The notes beneath the pieces were generated by a model, which saw only the letters and a list, made by a program, of their open reading frames with translations, was not told the origin of the DNA and did no database searches. Below, piece by piece: positions 36,890-44,864 of a stretch of 64,000 bases of DNA (its first letter is position 1; each line of letters opens with the position of its first letter). Source of the DNA: an uncultured Oscillospiraceae bacterium. Its GTDB lineage: Bacteria > Bacillota > Clostridia > Oscillospirales > Oscillospiraceae. The stretch is taken from NCBI GenBank assembly GCA_934589675.1, contig CAKTOF010000009.1:1-64000 (forward strand). The letters are read 5' to 3'. Position numbers and translations under genes: made by a program.

Positions 36890-37135
36890 TTACAGAAAGC
36901 GGTCATACTCCCGGAACATTTCGGCGACCTGTCCGAGAATTGCCTTTGCCTCCTCGGGCGATGTCTTTTCGGGATCGTAGCCGCTCATGAGGTCGCGACG
37001 TTTTTCCTTCATTACGTATTCCGCGATGGCACACTCAACTTCCTTTGCAACGGAGCGGCGGTGCCTTTCAGCCAGCGATGCGATGTCGGTAAACAGATCG
37101 CCGTCCATACGCAGCGTAAAACGTTTTTCTTCCAT
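36890..37135 (-). CDS. Arc-like ribbon-helix-helix regulator
   Basis: An 81-residue protein whose N-terminus (KRFTLRMDGDLFTDIASLAERHRRSV) matches an Arc-type ribbon-helix-helix fold, followed by a charged tail. AGGAGG precedes the ATG. An inverted repeat ATCAAGAT/ATCTTGAT lies 17 bases upstream and could be its own operator. Likely self-repressing. Confidence 0.8.
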   Translation of the reverse strand: MEEKRFTLRMDGDLFTDIASLAERHRRSVAKEVECAIAEYVMKEKRRDLMSGYDPEKTSPEEAKAILGQVAEMFREYDRFL

Positions 37136-37151
37136 ATTGGAGCCTCCTGTC

Positions 37152-37173
37152 ATCAAGATGAGTCTATCTTGAT
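37152..37173. promoter_or_regulatory. Inverted-repeat operator of the Arc-like gene
   Basis: ATCAAGAT (37152-37159), 6-bp spacer, ATCTTGAT (37166-37173). Perfect arms, 22 bp in all, just upstream of the leftward RHH gene. Confidence 0.6.
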
Positions 37174-37209
37174 TATATGGGCAGACGCTAAAAATATCAA
37201 TTAAGACTA

Positions 37210-37238
37210 TTGACACCAAATGCAAGACGATATATTAT
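37210..37238 (+). promoter_or_regulatory. Promoter of the small regulator operon
   Basis: TTGACA (37210-37215), 17 bp, TATTAT (37233-37238), about 23 bases before the start at 37261. Confidence 0.8.
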
Positions 37239-37260
37239 ACAGGCAAGGAGTGACGTCACG

Positions 37261-37461
37261 ATGATGACAAAAAATTATGACGCTCGGGTCACGTTCCGCA
37301 CAAGCAGCCGCGTGAACGCGGCACTTGAGACCTACGCGCGGGAGACGTTCCGCTCGAAGAACTCGCTGATCAATGAAGCCGTGTTCAATTTCGTCGCCGA
37401 GAACATTCTGCATTGCGACGTCAAAGAGCTGCTGTCCCCACCGGACGATCTGGCGGGATGA
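37261..37461 (+). CDS. Small ribbon-helix-helix-like regulator
   Basis: 66 residues (MMTKNYDARVTFRTSSRVNA...) with an RHH-like pattern: one strand (DARVTFRTS) and two helices (VNAALETYARET; SLINEAVFNFVAEN). AAGGAG is ten bases before the ATG. It ends in PPDDLAG with the same 20-base codon string as the Cro-like gene. Target unknown. Confidence 0.7.
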   Translation: MMTKNYDARVTFRTSSRVNAALETYARETFRSKNSLINEAVFNFVAENILHCDVKELLSPPDDLAG

Positions 37462-37505
37462 CCGCTTATCTACTTACAGTATACCAACCCAAGGAGGCGG
37501 AGACC

Positions 37506-37961
37506 ATGCCGACAAACGGCAGAAATATCTATCAGGCCGCCCGGAATGCGGCGGGTCTGACGCAGGAGCGCGCGGCGGAGATGATCGGCGTGTCATGCCG
37601 GTGCCTCGCGGACTATGAGGCCGGACAGCGGATGCCGGCAAACGACGTCGTCGTCCGGATGGTGGACGTGTACGACGCACGCTATCTTGCCTATCAGCAC
37701 CTGCGCGAGAGCAGCGAGATGGCGCGGCGCATCATCCCGGATGCCAGAGCCCTCGAACTGCCGGAGGCCGTGCTGACGCTCGTCAGCTGCGTGTATGAGT
37801 TCGCGGACGACCGCATCGACCGGCAGCTCATTGCCATCGCACAGGACGGACTCATTGACGAAGACGAAAGGCCGCGCTTTGACGCGGCCGTGAAGAAGAT
37901 CGAGAAGATCGTGCAGGCCGCGCTGGCTGTTGTGTATAACGGTGCGGCGAGAAAGGAGTAG
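37506..37961 (+). CDS. XRE family transcriptional regulator
   Basis: 151 residues. HTH near the N-terminus: NIYQAARNAAGLTQERAAEM and IGVSCRCLADYEAGQRMP. A second helical domain follows with no family I know. AAGGAGGCGGAGACC precedes the ATG. Part of the rightward small-regulator run. Confidence 0.82.
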   Translation: MPTNGRNIYQAARNAAGLTQERAAEMIGVSCRCLADYEAGQRMPANDVVVRMVDVYDARYLAYQHLRESSEMARRIIPDARALELPEAVLTLVSCVYEFADDRIDRQLIAIAQDGLIDEDERPRFDAAVKKIEKIVQAALAVVYNGAARKE

Positions 37962-37965
37962 CCCG

Positions 37966-38163
37966 ATGCCGAGAGAAAAGGAAGACTACCGTGCCAATCT
38001 GGAGATCCTCAATGAGATGTACCCGGATCGGGTCATGCTGACAATCCCGGAGATCATGCAGGTCATGGGCTTTCGCAGCGTGAACACCGCGAAGAAATAC
38101 ATCCCTTTTGTACACTGCCGCGTCAGCAAGGCGACGCTTGCCCGCCTGATGTGTGGGGACTAG
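37966..38163 (+). CDS. Small MerR/excisionase-like DNA-binding protein
   Basis: 65 residues. LTIPEIMQVMGFRSVNTAKKYI matches the winged-helix start of excisionase/MerR-like proteins, followed by a basic segment. AAAGGAGTAGCCCG precedes the ATG; the previous stop is two bases away. It may be the excisionase for the integrase, though the two genes are 4 kb apart and this is inferred. Confidence 0.7.
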   Translation: MPREKEDYRANLEILNEMYPDRVMLTIPEIMQVMGFRSVNTAKKYIPFVHCRVSKATLARLMCGD

Positions 38164-38173
38164 GAGGCGCGCC

Positions 38174-38320
38174 ATGACCGCAGACAAAAGAAAAAGCCCC
38201 GGCCGATGCGGGTACATCGACCAGGGCGTTCACGGTGGGTTACACCATGAGGACATATTCAGTATACCATACCCAAATCCGCTTTGCAAGGGGGTGGAGG
38301 GATGTGCAGAGAGAACCTGA
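38174..38320 (+). CDS. Possible 48-residue ORF, unknown
   Basis: Short frame with TAGGAGG before ATG 38174 (MTADKRKSPGRCGYIDQGV...), overlapping the next HTH gene by 19 bases. It may be a real small gene or merely the reading of a region built around a strong leftward hairpin. No homology recognised. Low confidence. Confidence 0.3.
   Translation: MTADKRKSPGRCGYIDQGVHGGLHHEDIFSIPYPNPLCKGVEGCAERT
38187..38227 (-). terminator. Leftward terminator of the second repressor gene
   Basis: GCCCTGG-TCGATG (38215-38227 on the other strand) pairs with CATCG-GCC-GGGGC (38196-38208); the minus-strand read then gives TTTTTCTTTT. It would end transcription of the leftward XRE gene at 38,417-38,692. Confidence 0.65.
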
Positions 38321-38526
38321 AAACAGCACGCAAAGCCGCTGGATTCACTCAGCAAGTGCTTGCTGAGTGGCTTGATATTCACCTTCGGTACTACCAGAAA
38401 ATCGAGGCGGGCGAAGTTACTGGCGCCGTTGAACTCTGGGATGCCTTGGAGGACCTTCTCGGGGTACATCAACGGACACTCCGAGAGATTCGAGAAACGC
38501 ATCCCGCTCCAGCAGAAAATCCGTAG
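38302..38526 (+). CDS. XRE-type HTH protein (rightward)
   Basis: 74 residues with a clean HTH: LKTARKAAGFTQQVLAEWLD-IHLRYYQKIEAGEV. The ATG at 38302 is very close to GGAGGG; an in-frame TTG at 38284 is the alternative start. Its 3' end overlaps the convergent XRE gene by 110 bases, with both frames giving good HTH proteins. Confidence 0.65.
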   Translation: MCRENLKTARKAAGFTQQVLAEWLDIHLRYYQKIEAGEVTGAVELWDALEDLLGVHQRTLREIRETHPAPAENP

Positions 38527-38692
38527 GGACGGCCAAATAGTCAGCCAGCGCTATTAAAGTCGCATAAGGCGGCTCACTGTCGCCGCTCTCATATTTCTGG
38601 TAGGAACGCAACGCGACACCTACGGCATCGGCCGTATTCTGCAAAGTGTAGCCTCGTGCGATCCGTACGGCGCGCAATCTGTCCTTAAACAT
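38417..38692 (-). CDS. XRE-type HTH repressor (leftward)
   Basis: 91 residues: LRAVRIARGYTLQNTADAVG-VALRSYQKYESGDSEP is a typical HTH, followed by LADYLAVPTDFLLER. GGAGGAAGCT precedes ATG 38692. Two palindromic operators lie in the gap before it, so it is the likely repressor of the next rightward operon. Its last 31 codons overlap the antisense XRE gene. Confidence 0.85.
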   Translation of the reverse strand: MFKDRLRAVRIARGYTLQNTADAVGVALRSYQKYESGDSEPPYATLIALADYLAVPTDFLLERDAFLESLGVSVDVPREGPPRHPRVQRRQ

Positions 38693-38711
38693 AGCTTCCT
38701 CCAAATAACTC

Positions 38712-38771
38712 TTGACTTACGCCACATTATGGCATATTCTAGAGTTGAAATATACGCCATAATATGGCGTA
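38712..38771. promoter_or_regulatory. Rightward replication-operon promoter with two palindromic operators
   Basis: TTGACT (38712-38717), 17 bp, TATTCT (38735-38740). Operator 1 TACGCCACATTATGGCATA (38718-38736) fills the spacer. Operator 2 TACGCCATAATATGGCGTA (38753-38771) is a near-perfect palindrome. The two sites lie 35 bp apart. Confidence 0.8.
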
Positions 38772-38789
38772 AAAAGGAGGACAATGGCG

Positions 38790-38975
38790 ATGGACGAGCT
38801 GCTGCTGTGCAAAAATGTCCAATTCCTTGGTATGTGGACAGACCCTTATGGAGAATACGGAACAATTCCAATGCTGGAAATTGAGGAACTGACCTGCGAC
38901 GAATGGAACCGCCGCGCAGATGAGGTACAGGCGTGCGGCAGGCGGAACGCAGAGAGTCAAAATTCTAGAGAATAG
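38790..38975 (+). CDS. Small phage protein, unknown
   Basis: 61 residues (MDELLLCKNVQFLGMWTDPY...). The second ATG is used, nine bases after AGGAGG. First gene under operator control, directly upstream of the replication protein. No family recognised. Confidence 0.65.
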   Translation: MDELLLCKNVQFLGMWTDPYGEYGTIPMLEIEELTCDEWNRRADEVQACGRRNAESQNSRE

Positions 38976-38986
38976 GATGTGTTTGA

Positions 38987-40072
38987 ATGGCGTCCGTAGA
39001 CAACCAAATCGAGGTTCGCCGCAGAGGGAACTTCACGGTCATACAAAATGAACTTATCTGGGATGGGAGACTCAGAATGCCGACGCGGCTTGCACTGATT
39101 GCAATGCTTAGCCTGCCTCCTGACTGGGATTTTTCAATTCGTGGCATGGCCGATCGGCTCAATGTATCCAAGGATACGATGTCCAAGATTGTTTCAGAGC
39201 TGCAGGCGGCTGGATATCTGAAACGAAAGCCGCAGCCGCATGGAGAGAGCGGTAAGTTTGCCAAGGCAGGCTACATACTGACGGATATCGCATTTGATTT
39301 CGGAGAAGAAGATGCTGCGCCGTGTCCTGATTTACCGTACACGGCTGCACCGTACACGGAAAACTCGCCACAACAAAATACTAAACAAGAAAATAATAAA
39401 CAAGATATAACTCCATACCTCCGCGAGGTCGCGGAGGCGGTCGCTGAACTTCGGGTTGCAGACAATGCCGGAAAAGCAAAGAAGGCTGTTGTGGAAGCGC
39501 TGGAGCAGCGAGGGTTTGAATGCCGCTCGGAGGTAAGAGTACCGGCACGCAGCCCTGACCCTCGCTATACCGGACGCATTGGTATTCTTGCGGAGCAAGC
39601 TGGTCAAACAATTGCGATGGAGCTCTGCCGGACAAGCATTCGGGAGAAAAGCCTGTACAAGCTGCGCCATTGTGAGTGTGATGCTCGCGTTGTCCTCTTG
39701 CGCGGAAGCGATGTGGACGAGATTCCGGACGGGATTGACCTGGTCCTTCCGCTGCAGGTTGATAGCTCTGCCAACATACCGGATTGGAAGCCTGATCGTT
39801 TCGCGCGCTTCTGGTCGGCATATCCTCGAGGCGAGGCCAAACAGAGCGCGATCCGCGCATGGGACAGGCTCAAGCCGACCGACGAGCTCATCCGTGAGAT
39901 GGCTCAGACGCTCAAACGCCAGCTGGCGTCCCCCGAGTGGCAGGCCGGATTCGGGATCCCGTATGCGTCGACGTGGCTCAACGGCCGCCGATGGGAAGAT
40001 GAGGACCGCAAAGCGCCGGGGGCGCCGGACGAGGAGTCCGGCGGCTGGGACGACGACCCGGAGGTGTACTAG
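38987..40072 (+). CDS. Phage replication initiator-like protein (N-terminal HTH)
   Basis: 361 residues. The N-terminus is a winged-helix (FTVIQNELIWDGRLRMPTRLALIAMLS ... SIRGMADRLNVSKDTMSKIVSELQAAGYLKRK) as in replisome organiser and DnaD-type phage proteins. The C-terminus (ARFWSAYPRGEAKQSAIRAW... PYASTWLNGRRWED) is the usual tail of phage replication proteins that load the helicase. It ends two bases before dnaB. The middle is poorly conserved and has a Gln/Asn-rich linker of lower GC content. Confidence 0.82.
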   Translation: MASVDNQIEVRRRGNFTVIQNELIWDGRLRMPTRLALIAMLSLPPDWDFSIRGMADRLNVSKDTMSKIVSELQAAGYLKRKPQPHGESGKFAKAGYILTDIAFDFGEEDAAPCPDLPYTAAPYTENSPQQNTKQENNKQDITPYLREVAEAVAELRVADNAGKAKKAVVEALEQRGFECRSEVRVPARSPDPRYTGRIGILAEQAGQTIAMELCRTSIREKSLYKLRHCECDARVVLLRGSDVDEIPDGIDLVLPLQVDSSANIPDWKPDRFARFWSAYPRGEAKQSAIRAWDRLKPTDELIREMAQTLKRQLASPEWQAGFGIPYASTWLNGRRWEDEDRKAPGAPDEESGGWDDDPEVY

Positions 40073-40074
40073 CC

Positions 40075-41457
40075 ATGAGCGATCACATGATCGACCAGAC
40101 GACCCTGCGCGACGCGCGCTACACGGTGCTCGGCCTGCTTATGGTCGACGACAAGCACCGCGGCGAGGCGCTCGCCCGCCTGACGGATCGACACTTCGAT
40201 CAGAGCGCGACGGCGCCGATCTTCCGCGCCATCCGCGAGCTGCACTTCGCGGGCGCGCCCATCGACCCGATTACGCTAACCGAAAAGCTTGGCAGCGAGT
40301 ACGACCCCGTGCTGCGGGCCTGCCTGGATAAATGCCACGGCAGCGGCGGCGGACTGCTGTACTACTGCGGCATCCTCGACCGCAATGCGCAGATCGTCGA
40401 GATCCGCGAGACGGCGGCGGCAATGTCGGTCGTCGAGGATCTCGGCGAGGCAAACCGGCTTCTGGACGAGCTCAATGGCATGATGGTGCCGCAGCGCGCC
40501 TGGCGCGTCGTCTCTGCATGGGACGCGGCGAATCAGTTCCTGGATTCGCTCAAGGCGCAAAACAAGCCGAACTATCTCAAGTTTGGCCTGCCGGAGCTCG
40601 ACCGCGAGCTGCGCTCGGAGCTAGGCGATTTCATCGTCATCGGCGGCTATGCATCGTCCGGAAAGACGCTGCTGTCACTCCAGATGCTGCGCGCCATTGT
40701 CGCGGAGCACCGTGTCGGATACTTCTCGCTCGAGACCGGCTCGAACAAACTGGCAAACCGCATGATCGCCAGCATGGCGCGCGTCCCGCTGTCCAGGATC
40801 AAGGATCGGGACCTGAACGACGCAGACTATGCGGCCGTCGGCAAGGCGGCGTCGGATCTATCGCAGCTGGCGTTTGATTACATCGAGGCATCCGGCATGT
40901 CCGTCAACGACATCCGCGCGCTGGCGCTCAACCGCCGCTACGACGTCGTATTTGTGGACTATCTCCAGATCGTCCGGGGTGACGAGCGCCGCTCGGCTTA
41001 CGAACGTGTGTCGCAGATCTCCATGGCGTTGCACGAGCTGGCGCAGCGGAACAAGATCACGGTCATAGCGCTGGCACAGCTCAACCGCGGAGAGAAGGGC
41101 AAATCCGGGAAGCGGATGCCGCCGTCGCTCTCGTCGCTGCGCGAGTCCGGGCAGATTGAGCAGGATGCGGATATTGTCATGCTGCTCTGGCCGGAGGATC
41201 TCAACAACAACAAGTCCCGGCGCGTGCTAAAGGTCGCCAAGAACAAAGACGGCGAGCACCTGAAGCTCATGCTCGACTTCGACGGCGCGACGCAGACCAT
41301 GTCCGTCGCTAAGCCGACCTACTCCGAGTCCATGGCGGCCATCCGAGCCGCAGGGAAGCAGGCCGCCCGGGACGAGCGCGCCGCGCAGCGGGAGGCCGAG
41401 GCCAAGCAGATGGCGTTTGCCGAAATCGCAGAGCCGGACGAAGATCTGCCGTTTTAG
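40075..41457 (+). CDS. dnaB: Replicative DNA helicase (DnaB type)
   Basis: 460 residues: N-terminal helical domain (RYTVLGLLMVDDKHRGEALA), then a RecA-like motor with Walker A GGYASSGKTLLSLQM, VVFVDYLQIVRG (Walker B) and the H4 block ALAQLNRGEKG-SLRESGQIEQDADIVMLLW. It unwinds the phage origin. Codon use is like the host genes; it is close to chromosomal DnaB in length. Confidence 0.95.
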   Translation: MSDHMIDQTTLRDARYTVLGLLMVDDKHRGEALARLTDRHFDQSATAPIFRAIRELHFAGAPIDPITLTEKLGSEYDPVLRACLDKCHGSGGGLLYYCGILDRNAQIVEIRETAAAMSVVEDLGEANRLLDELNGMMVPQRAWRVVSAWDAANQFLDSLKAQNKPNYLKFGLPELDRELRSELGDFIVIGGYASSGKTLLSLQMLRAIVAEHRVGYFSLETGSNKLANRMIASMARVPLSRIKDRDLNDADYAAVGKAASDLSQLAFDYIEASGMSVNDIRALALNRRYDVVFVDYLQIVRGDERRSAYERVSQISMALHELAQRNKITVIALAQLNRGEKGKSGKRMPPSLSSLRESGQIEQDADIVMLLWPEDLNNNKSRRVLKVAKNKDGEHLKLMLDFDGATQTMSVAKPTYSESMAAIRAAGKQAARDERAAQREAEAKQMAFAEIAEPDEDLPF

Positions 41458-41466
41458 GAGGTACGA

Positions 41467-41655
41467 ATGAAAATCGGAGATCCCTATACATGGACGCCGG
41501 AGTGCTTCTTCGGCCAGGTGCGCGGCACACTCGGCGGGCGTGAGATCGCCCGCAAGGCGAATGGGCGCGTCGTCTACATCAACCATCGCCACCGGTTCTT
41601 TCTGGCCGAGGCGCAGCTCAACGGCCACACGATCCGGGAGTGCTTCAAATTCTGA
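41467..41655 (+). CDS. Small phage protein, unknown
   Basis: 62 residues (MKIGDPYTWTPECFFGQVRG...), basic, with TAGGAGGTACGA before the ATG. Between dnaB and parA. It resembles nothing I recognise beyond hypothetical phage proteins. Confidence 0.7.
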   Translation: MKIGDPYTWTPECFFGQVRGTLGGREIARKANGRVVYINHRHRFFLAEAQLNGHTIRECFKF

Positions 41656-41670
41656 GGAGGGTACATACAC

Positions 41671-42459
41671 ATGAGGACAATTGCAATCGTCAATCTCAAA
41701 GGCGGCGTCGGCAAGACGGTCACGGCCGTCAATCTGGCCGCGCTGCTTGCGTGCGACCACAAGCAGCGGGTACTGCTGGTCGACGCGGACAGCCAGTGTA
41801 ACGCGACTGAGTTCTTCGGCGGCGACCCGGCCGCCGGAAATCTCGCAGACCTGATGCTCGCCCGGAGCGCAAGCGACTTCGGGCCGCTGCGCGGCACGTC
41901 GCTCATCCAGCAGACACCGCTGCGCCGCCTGGATCTGCTTGCGGCAAGCGATGCGCTGATGGATCTCGACCTGTCCAAGGTCGAGCAGCATGCGGCATAT
42001 CCCGGCGCCCTGCGCGAACTGACGGAGGCGTGCGCAGAGCTGGATCTGTACGACACGGTCGTCGTCGACTGCCCGCCCGCTTTTTCGGCGGCATCCGCCG
42101 CGGCACTGCTTGCGGCCGATGAGGTCATCGTGCCGATCAAGCTCGACGCTTTTTCTCTGCGCGGCATGGCAAACCTCACGCGGCAGATCGCCAATATGCG
42201 GCGCATCAACGCGCGGCTGCGAATTGCCGGGTGCCTCATTACGATGTGGACGCCGGACGACGCAACGGCCGAGGCTGAGCAGCTGCTGCGCGGCAGCGCG
42301 CTGCCGGTCTTCCGGCAGACGATCCGCCGCTCGGACAAGGTCGACGGCATGACATTTGCCCAGCGGCCGCTGCTGATCCACTCGCCACGCAGCGGCGCGG
42401 GCGTCGACTATCGCCGTTTCGTGCGCGAGTACGTCCGGGGAGGTGCAGACAATGGCTAA
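41671..42459 (+). CDS. ParA family partition ATPase
   Basis: 262 residues with deviant Walker A NLKGGVGKTVTAVNLAALLA (residues 8-27), VLLVDADSQCNATEF and VVVDCPPAFS. It moves DNA by ParB-stimulated ATPase cycling. Its last bases overlap the ParB-like gene. In a prophage this points to plasmid-like maintenance at some stage. Confidence 0.92.
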   Translation: MRTIAIVNLKGGVGKTVTAVNLAALLACDHKQRVLLVDADSQCNATEFFGGDPAAGNLADLMLARSASDFGPLRGTSLIQQTPLRRLDLLAASDALMDLDLSKVEQHAAYPGALRELTEACAELDLYDTVVVDCPPAFSAASAAALLAADEVIVPIKLDAFSLRGMANLTRQIANMRRINARLRIAGCLITMWTPDDATAEAEQLLRGSALPVFRQTIRRSDKVDGMTFAQRPLLIHSPRSGAGVDYRRFVREYVRGGADNG

Positions 42460-43981
42460 GACAGGCTTTGACCTCGCGGCGGTCCTTGGGAATGTGCCCA
42501 ATTTGGACACCGACGGTGCCCGCGAGCAGATCGAGTATATCGACATCGACCAGATCGACGACGACCCGAAGAATTTCTACGAGCTGTCAGGGCTGGACGA
42601 GCTGGCGGCAAACATCGAGCTCATCGGCCTGCAGCAGCCGCTGCGCGTGCGCAGCGGAGAGCCTGGCCGCGTGACAATCATCTCCGGCCATCGCCGCCGG
42701 GCGGCGATCCGTAAGCTCGTCGATGACGGCCGTGACGATCTTCGGCGCATCCCCTGCATCCGGGAAGCGGACGCCGTCTCGCCCGCCATGGCAGAGCTGC
42801 GGCTCATCTATGCCAACAGCGACACGCGCACAATGACGTCCGCCGAGCTCGGCAAGCAGGCCGAGCGGGTCGAGGCACTGCTCTACGAGCTCAAGGAGCA
42901 GGGCGTCGAGTTTCCAGGCAGGATGCGCGACCACGTCGCCGAGGCGTGCAAGCTCTCAAAATCCAAGCTCGCGCGCCTGAAAGTCATCCGCGACAAGCTG
43001 ATCTCGGACTGGTACGCACACTATGCCAGCGGCGAGCTAGCCGAGAGTACAGCCTACACCATCGCCCAGATGCCGGTCGGGCATCAGACGGCGCTCTACG
43101 ACGGCGTCGCGCGCAAGGGGCGGCAGCTCAAGTATTTCTACGAGTCAAAGGCCGGCCGCTATGGCAAGAAAATGGCGTACACCGACGGGCTGCAATGCCC
43201 CAAGCAGGCAAATTTCCCTTGCACGAACACCGCCAGTAAGCTCAACCGCATTTGCCATCGGGCGGACGACTATATGCTGACGACGCCCTGCGCCAAGTGC
43301 TGCGCAGGCTGCGAGTATCTCATCTCCTGCGGCTACGCCTGCGCCCTGTGCAGCGCCGAAAAGTCGGCGGCGAAGGCCGCGCAGAAGCAGGCCAAACAGA
43401 AGGAGCAGGACGACGCGGCTCGCCGCGAGGCAGAAGCCGCCGAGCGGGACCGCGACGTCCTCGACCGGATGAAACGGCTGGAAACCGTCTACGGCCGTCT
43501 GCAGAAAGATCTCGGCTTCTCGGATTTTGAGTATGCAGAAGCGGCCGGCATCGCGCATTACTACATCGAGCGCGGCTCCAAAATCAGCCGCTTCAGTCGA
43601 ACGCTGCTCGGCATATCAGGCGATGACATTGACCATATCTGCCGCGCGGCCGATTTCCTCGGAGTATCTGTGGACTACCTGCTTGGCCGGACGGAGCGCC
43701 CTGAAGAAGTCAAAACTGCTGGCAGCGAGGCACCCTCAGAATGGCCGCCTTTGGAATTTGCGGACGGCACAATTGAGTCGCCGCCTAAGTCGGGCCCCTA
43801 TTATTGCAAGTTTTGCTGTGAGGACGTGCCGCTGCTTGATATAGCGTGGTGGGACAATGAGCTCAAAACTTGGCGGTTCTCGCCCAATGGCGTGACAATT
43901 GACGCTGAGTGTTTCGGGTGGTACCCACTGCCAGAGGATGCCTGCGACGCCGAAGAGGAGGACGAGCATGGGCAAGAATGA
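42452..43981 (+). CDS. ParB-like protein with extra C-terminal domains
   Basis: 509 residues. N-terminal ParB/Spo0J domain: IEYIDIDQIDDDPKNFYELS, LIGLQQPLRVR, TIISGHRRRAAI, AELRLIYANSDTRTMT; then a helical HTH (VAEACKLSKSKLARLKVIRD). After residue 240 come a cysteine-rich stretch (CPKQANFPC ... CAKCCAGCEYLISCGYACALC), a charged coiled coil, an XRE-like tail (ISGDDIDHICRAADFLGVSVDYLLG) and a last CxxC region (YYCKFCCED). Longer than normal ParB (about 280). GGGGAGGTGCAGACA precedes ATG 42452. Confidence 0.85.
   Translation: MAKTGFDLAAVLGNVPNLDTDGAREQIEYIDIDQIDDDPKNFYELSGLDELAANIELIGLQQPLRVRSGEPGRVTIISGHRRRAAIRKLVDDGRDDLRRIPCIREADAVSPAMAELRLIYANSDTRTMTSAELGKQAERVEALLYELKEQGVEFPGRMRDHVAEACKLSKSKLARLKVIRDKLISDWYAHYASGELAESTAYTIAQMPVGHQTALYDGVARKGRQLKYFYESKAGRYGKKMAYTDGLQCPKQANFPCTNTASKLNRICHRADDYMLTTPCAKCCAGCEYLISCGYACALCSAEKSAAKAAQKQAKQKEQDDAARREAEAAERDRDVLDRMKRLETVYGRLQKDLGFSDFEYAEAAGIAHYYIERGSKISRFSRTLLGISGDDIDHICRAADFLGVSVDYLLGRTERPEEVKTAGSEAPSEWPPLEFADGTIESPPKSGPYYCKFCCEDVPLLDIAWWDNELKTWRFSPNGVTIDAECFGWYPLPEDACDAEEEDEHGQE
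42494..42510. other. parS-like palindrome 2 (inside parB)
   Basis: GTGCCCAATTTGGACAC, 43 bases into the ParB-like gene, encoding Val-Pro-Asn-Leu-Asp-Thr. Related to the sites at 34045, 46910 and 59746. Confidence 0.6.
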
Positions 43982-44228
43982 CGCATCTCCGACGCCGCAT
44001 ATCTGCGCGCGCTGCGGCCGGACAGTTGAATGGAAGCAGCCCGGCCGGGCTCCGCGGCTGTGTGAGCGCTGCAAGGCCGGCAAGCCGCACGCCTCCACGG
44101 CGAGCGTCGGCATCTTCGCCGGCATGACCCTTGCGGAGATCTCCGTGCTGGCCAGCCAGCACCATATGAGCTATGGGAAATATCGAGCCCTCGCGGAGAC
44201 GCAGGGCAGATTGGATGTGCAGACATGA
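43968..44228 (+). CDS. Small zinc-finger protein, unknown
   Basis: 86 residues. CARCGRT and CERCKAG form a four-cysteine finger, followed by a helical half (AGMTLAEISVLASQHHMSYG). Starts inside the end of the ParB-like gene (13-base overlap) and overlaps the next gene by 4 bases (ATGA). Probably a DNA-associated accessory protein. Confidence 0.7.
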   Translation: MGKNDASPTPHICARCGRTVEWKQPGRAPRLCERCKAGKPHASTASVGIFAGMTLAEISVLASQHHMSYGKYRALAETQGRLDVQT

Positions 44229-44479
44229 CGAGGAACGAGCTTATCCTTGCTCTTCGGCGGCTAAAGGTCGAGACCGGTAGCCTTGCCTGCATGGGATGCG
44301 GCCATGAGCACAATTGCTGCATCCATGGCTGCGCAATCCTCTGCGCTGCAATCGAGCTCCTTCAAGAAAAAATCCCGGAGGCCGAGCCTCCGGGAATCGG
44401 GCAGGAGCCGCTGCAGATCAGCCGGCCGCATCTCCGAGATAGCTGCGCAGGGCATCCTGCAAAAGCTGGGAAAAGTTGA
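44225..44479 (+). CDS. Small cysteine-rich phage protein, C-terminus doubtful
   Basis: 84 residues. The first half has LACMGCGHEHNCCIHGCA, a compact cysteine/histidine cluster, likely zinc-binding. The last 35 codons run through a leftward terminator and into the hicB gene on the other strand, so the protein may be shorter in practice. Unknown function. Confidence 0.6.
   Translation: MTRNELILALRRLKVETGSLACMGCGHEHNCCIHGCAILCAAIELLQEKIPEAEPPGIGQEPLQISRPHLRDSCAGHPAKAGKS
44367..44394 (-). terminator. Terminator of the hicAB operon
   Basis: CCCGGAGGC (44374-44382) pairs with GCCTCCGGG (44386-44394), then TTTTTT on the minus strand. Confidence 0.85.
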
Positions 44480-44825
44480 CGTGTGCAGCTTCCGCTTCGC
44501 GGTTGAGCCACGCGGGAATGGTAAGCGTCTTCTTGACGACGCGGTTGCGGATGCGGTCGCGTACGGACGGCATGAAGACCTCGATCATAACGAGCACGCC
44601 GCCCTCCTCCGGGCGAATGTCCTGGATCGGCGTGGCGGCCGGAATGGGGTCGCCGTCCTGCTCCATGCCGTACAGATGCAGGCCGAGCGCTTCTTTTGCG
44701 TTGCGGAACGCTTCTTCGGTGGTCTGCGCGCAAGGCAGGCAGCCGGGCAGATCCGGAAATTCGACAGAGATTCCATCGGGATCATAGTAAAGGATCGCAG
44801 GAAATGCGTAGGTGTTCGGGTACAT
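44418..44825 (-). CDS. hicB: HicB-type antitoxin
   Basis: 135 residues: HicB fold (PAILYYDPDGISVEFPDLPGC-LPCAQTTEEAFRNAKEALGLHL), acidic linker, and a C-terminal ribbon-helix-helix (KKTLTIPAWLNREAEAAHVNFSQLL...) that should bind the operon's operator. It neutralises HicA. Downstream of hicA, in the toxin-first order usual for HicAB. Confidence 0.93.
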   Translation of the reverse strand: MYPNTYAFPAILYYDPDGISVEFPDLPGCLPCAQTTEEAFRNAKEALGLHLYGMEQDGDPIPAATPIQDIRPEEGGVLVMIEVFMPSVRDRIRNRVVKKTLTIPAWLNREAEAAHVNFSQLLQDALRSYLGDAAG

Positions 44826-44864
44826 GGCAAAGCTCCTTTCAGATAGGGTGCGAGGGTGCGGGGC

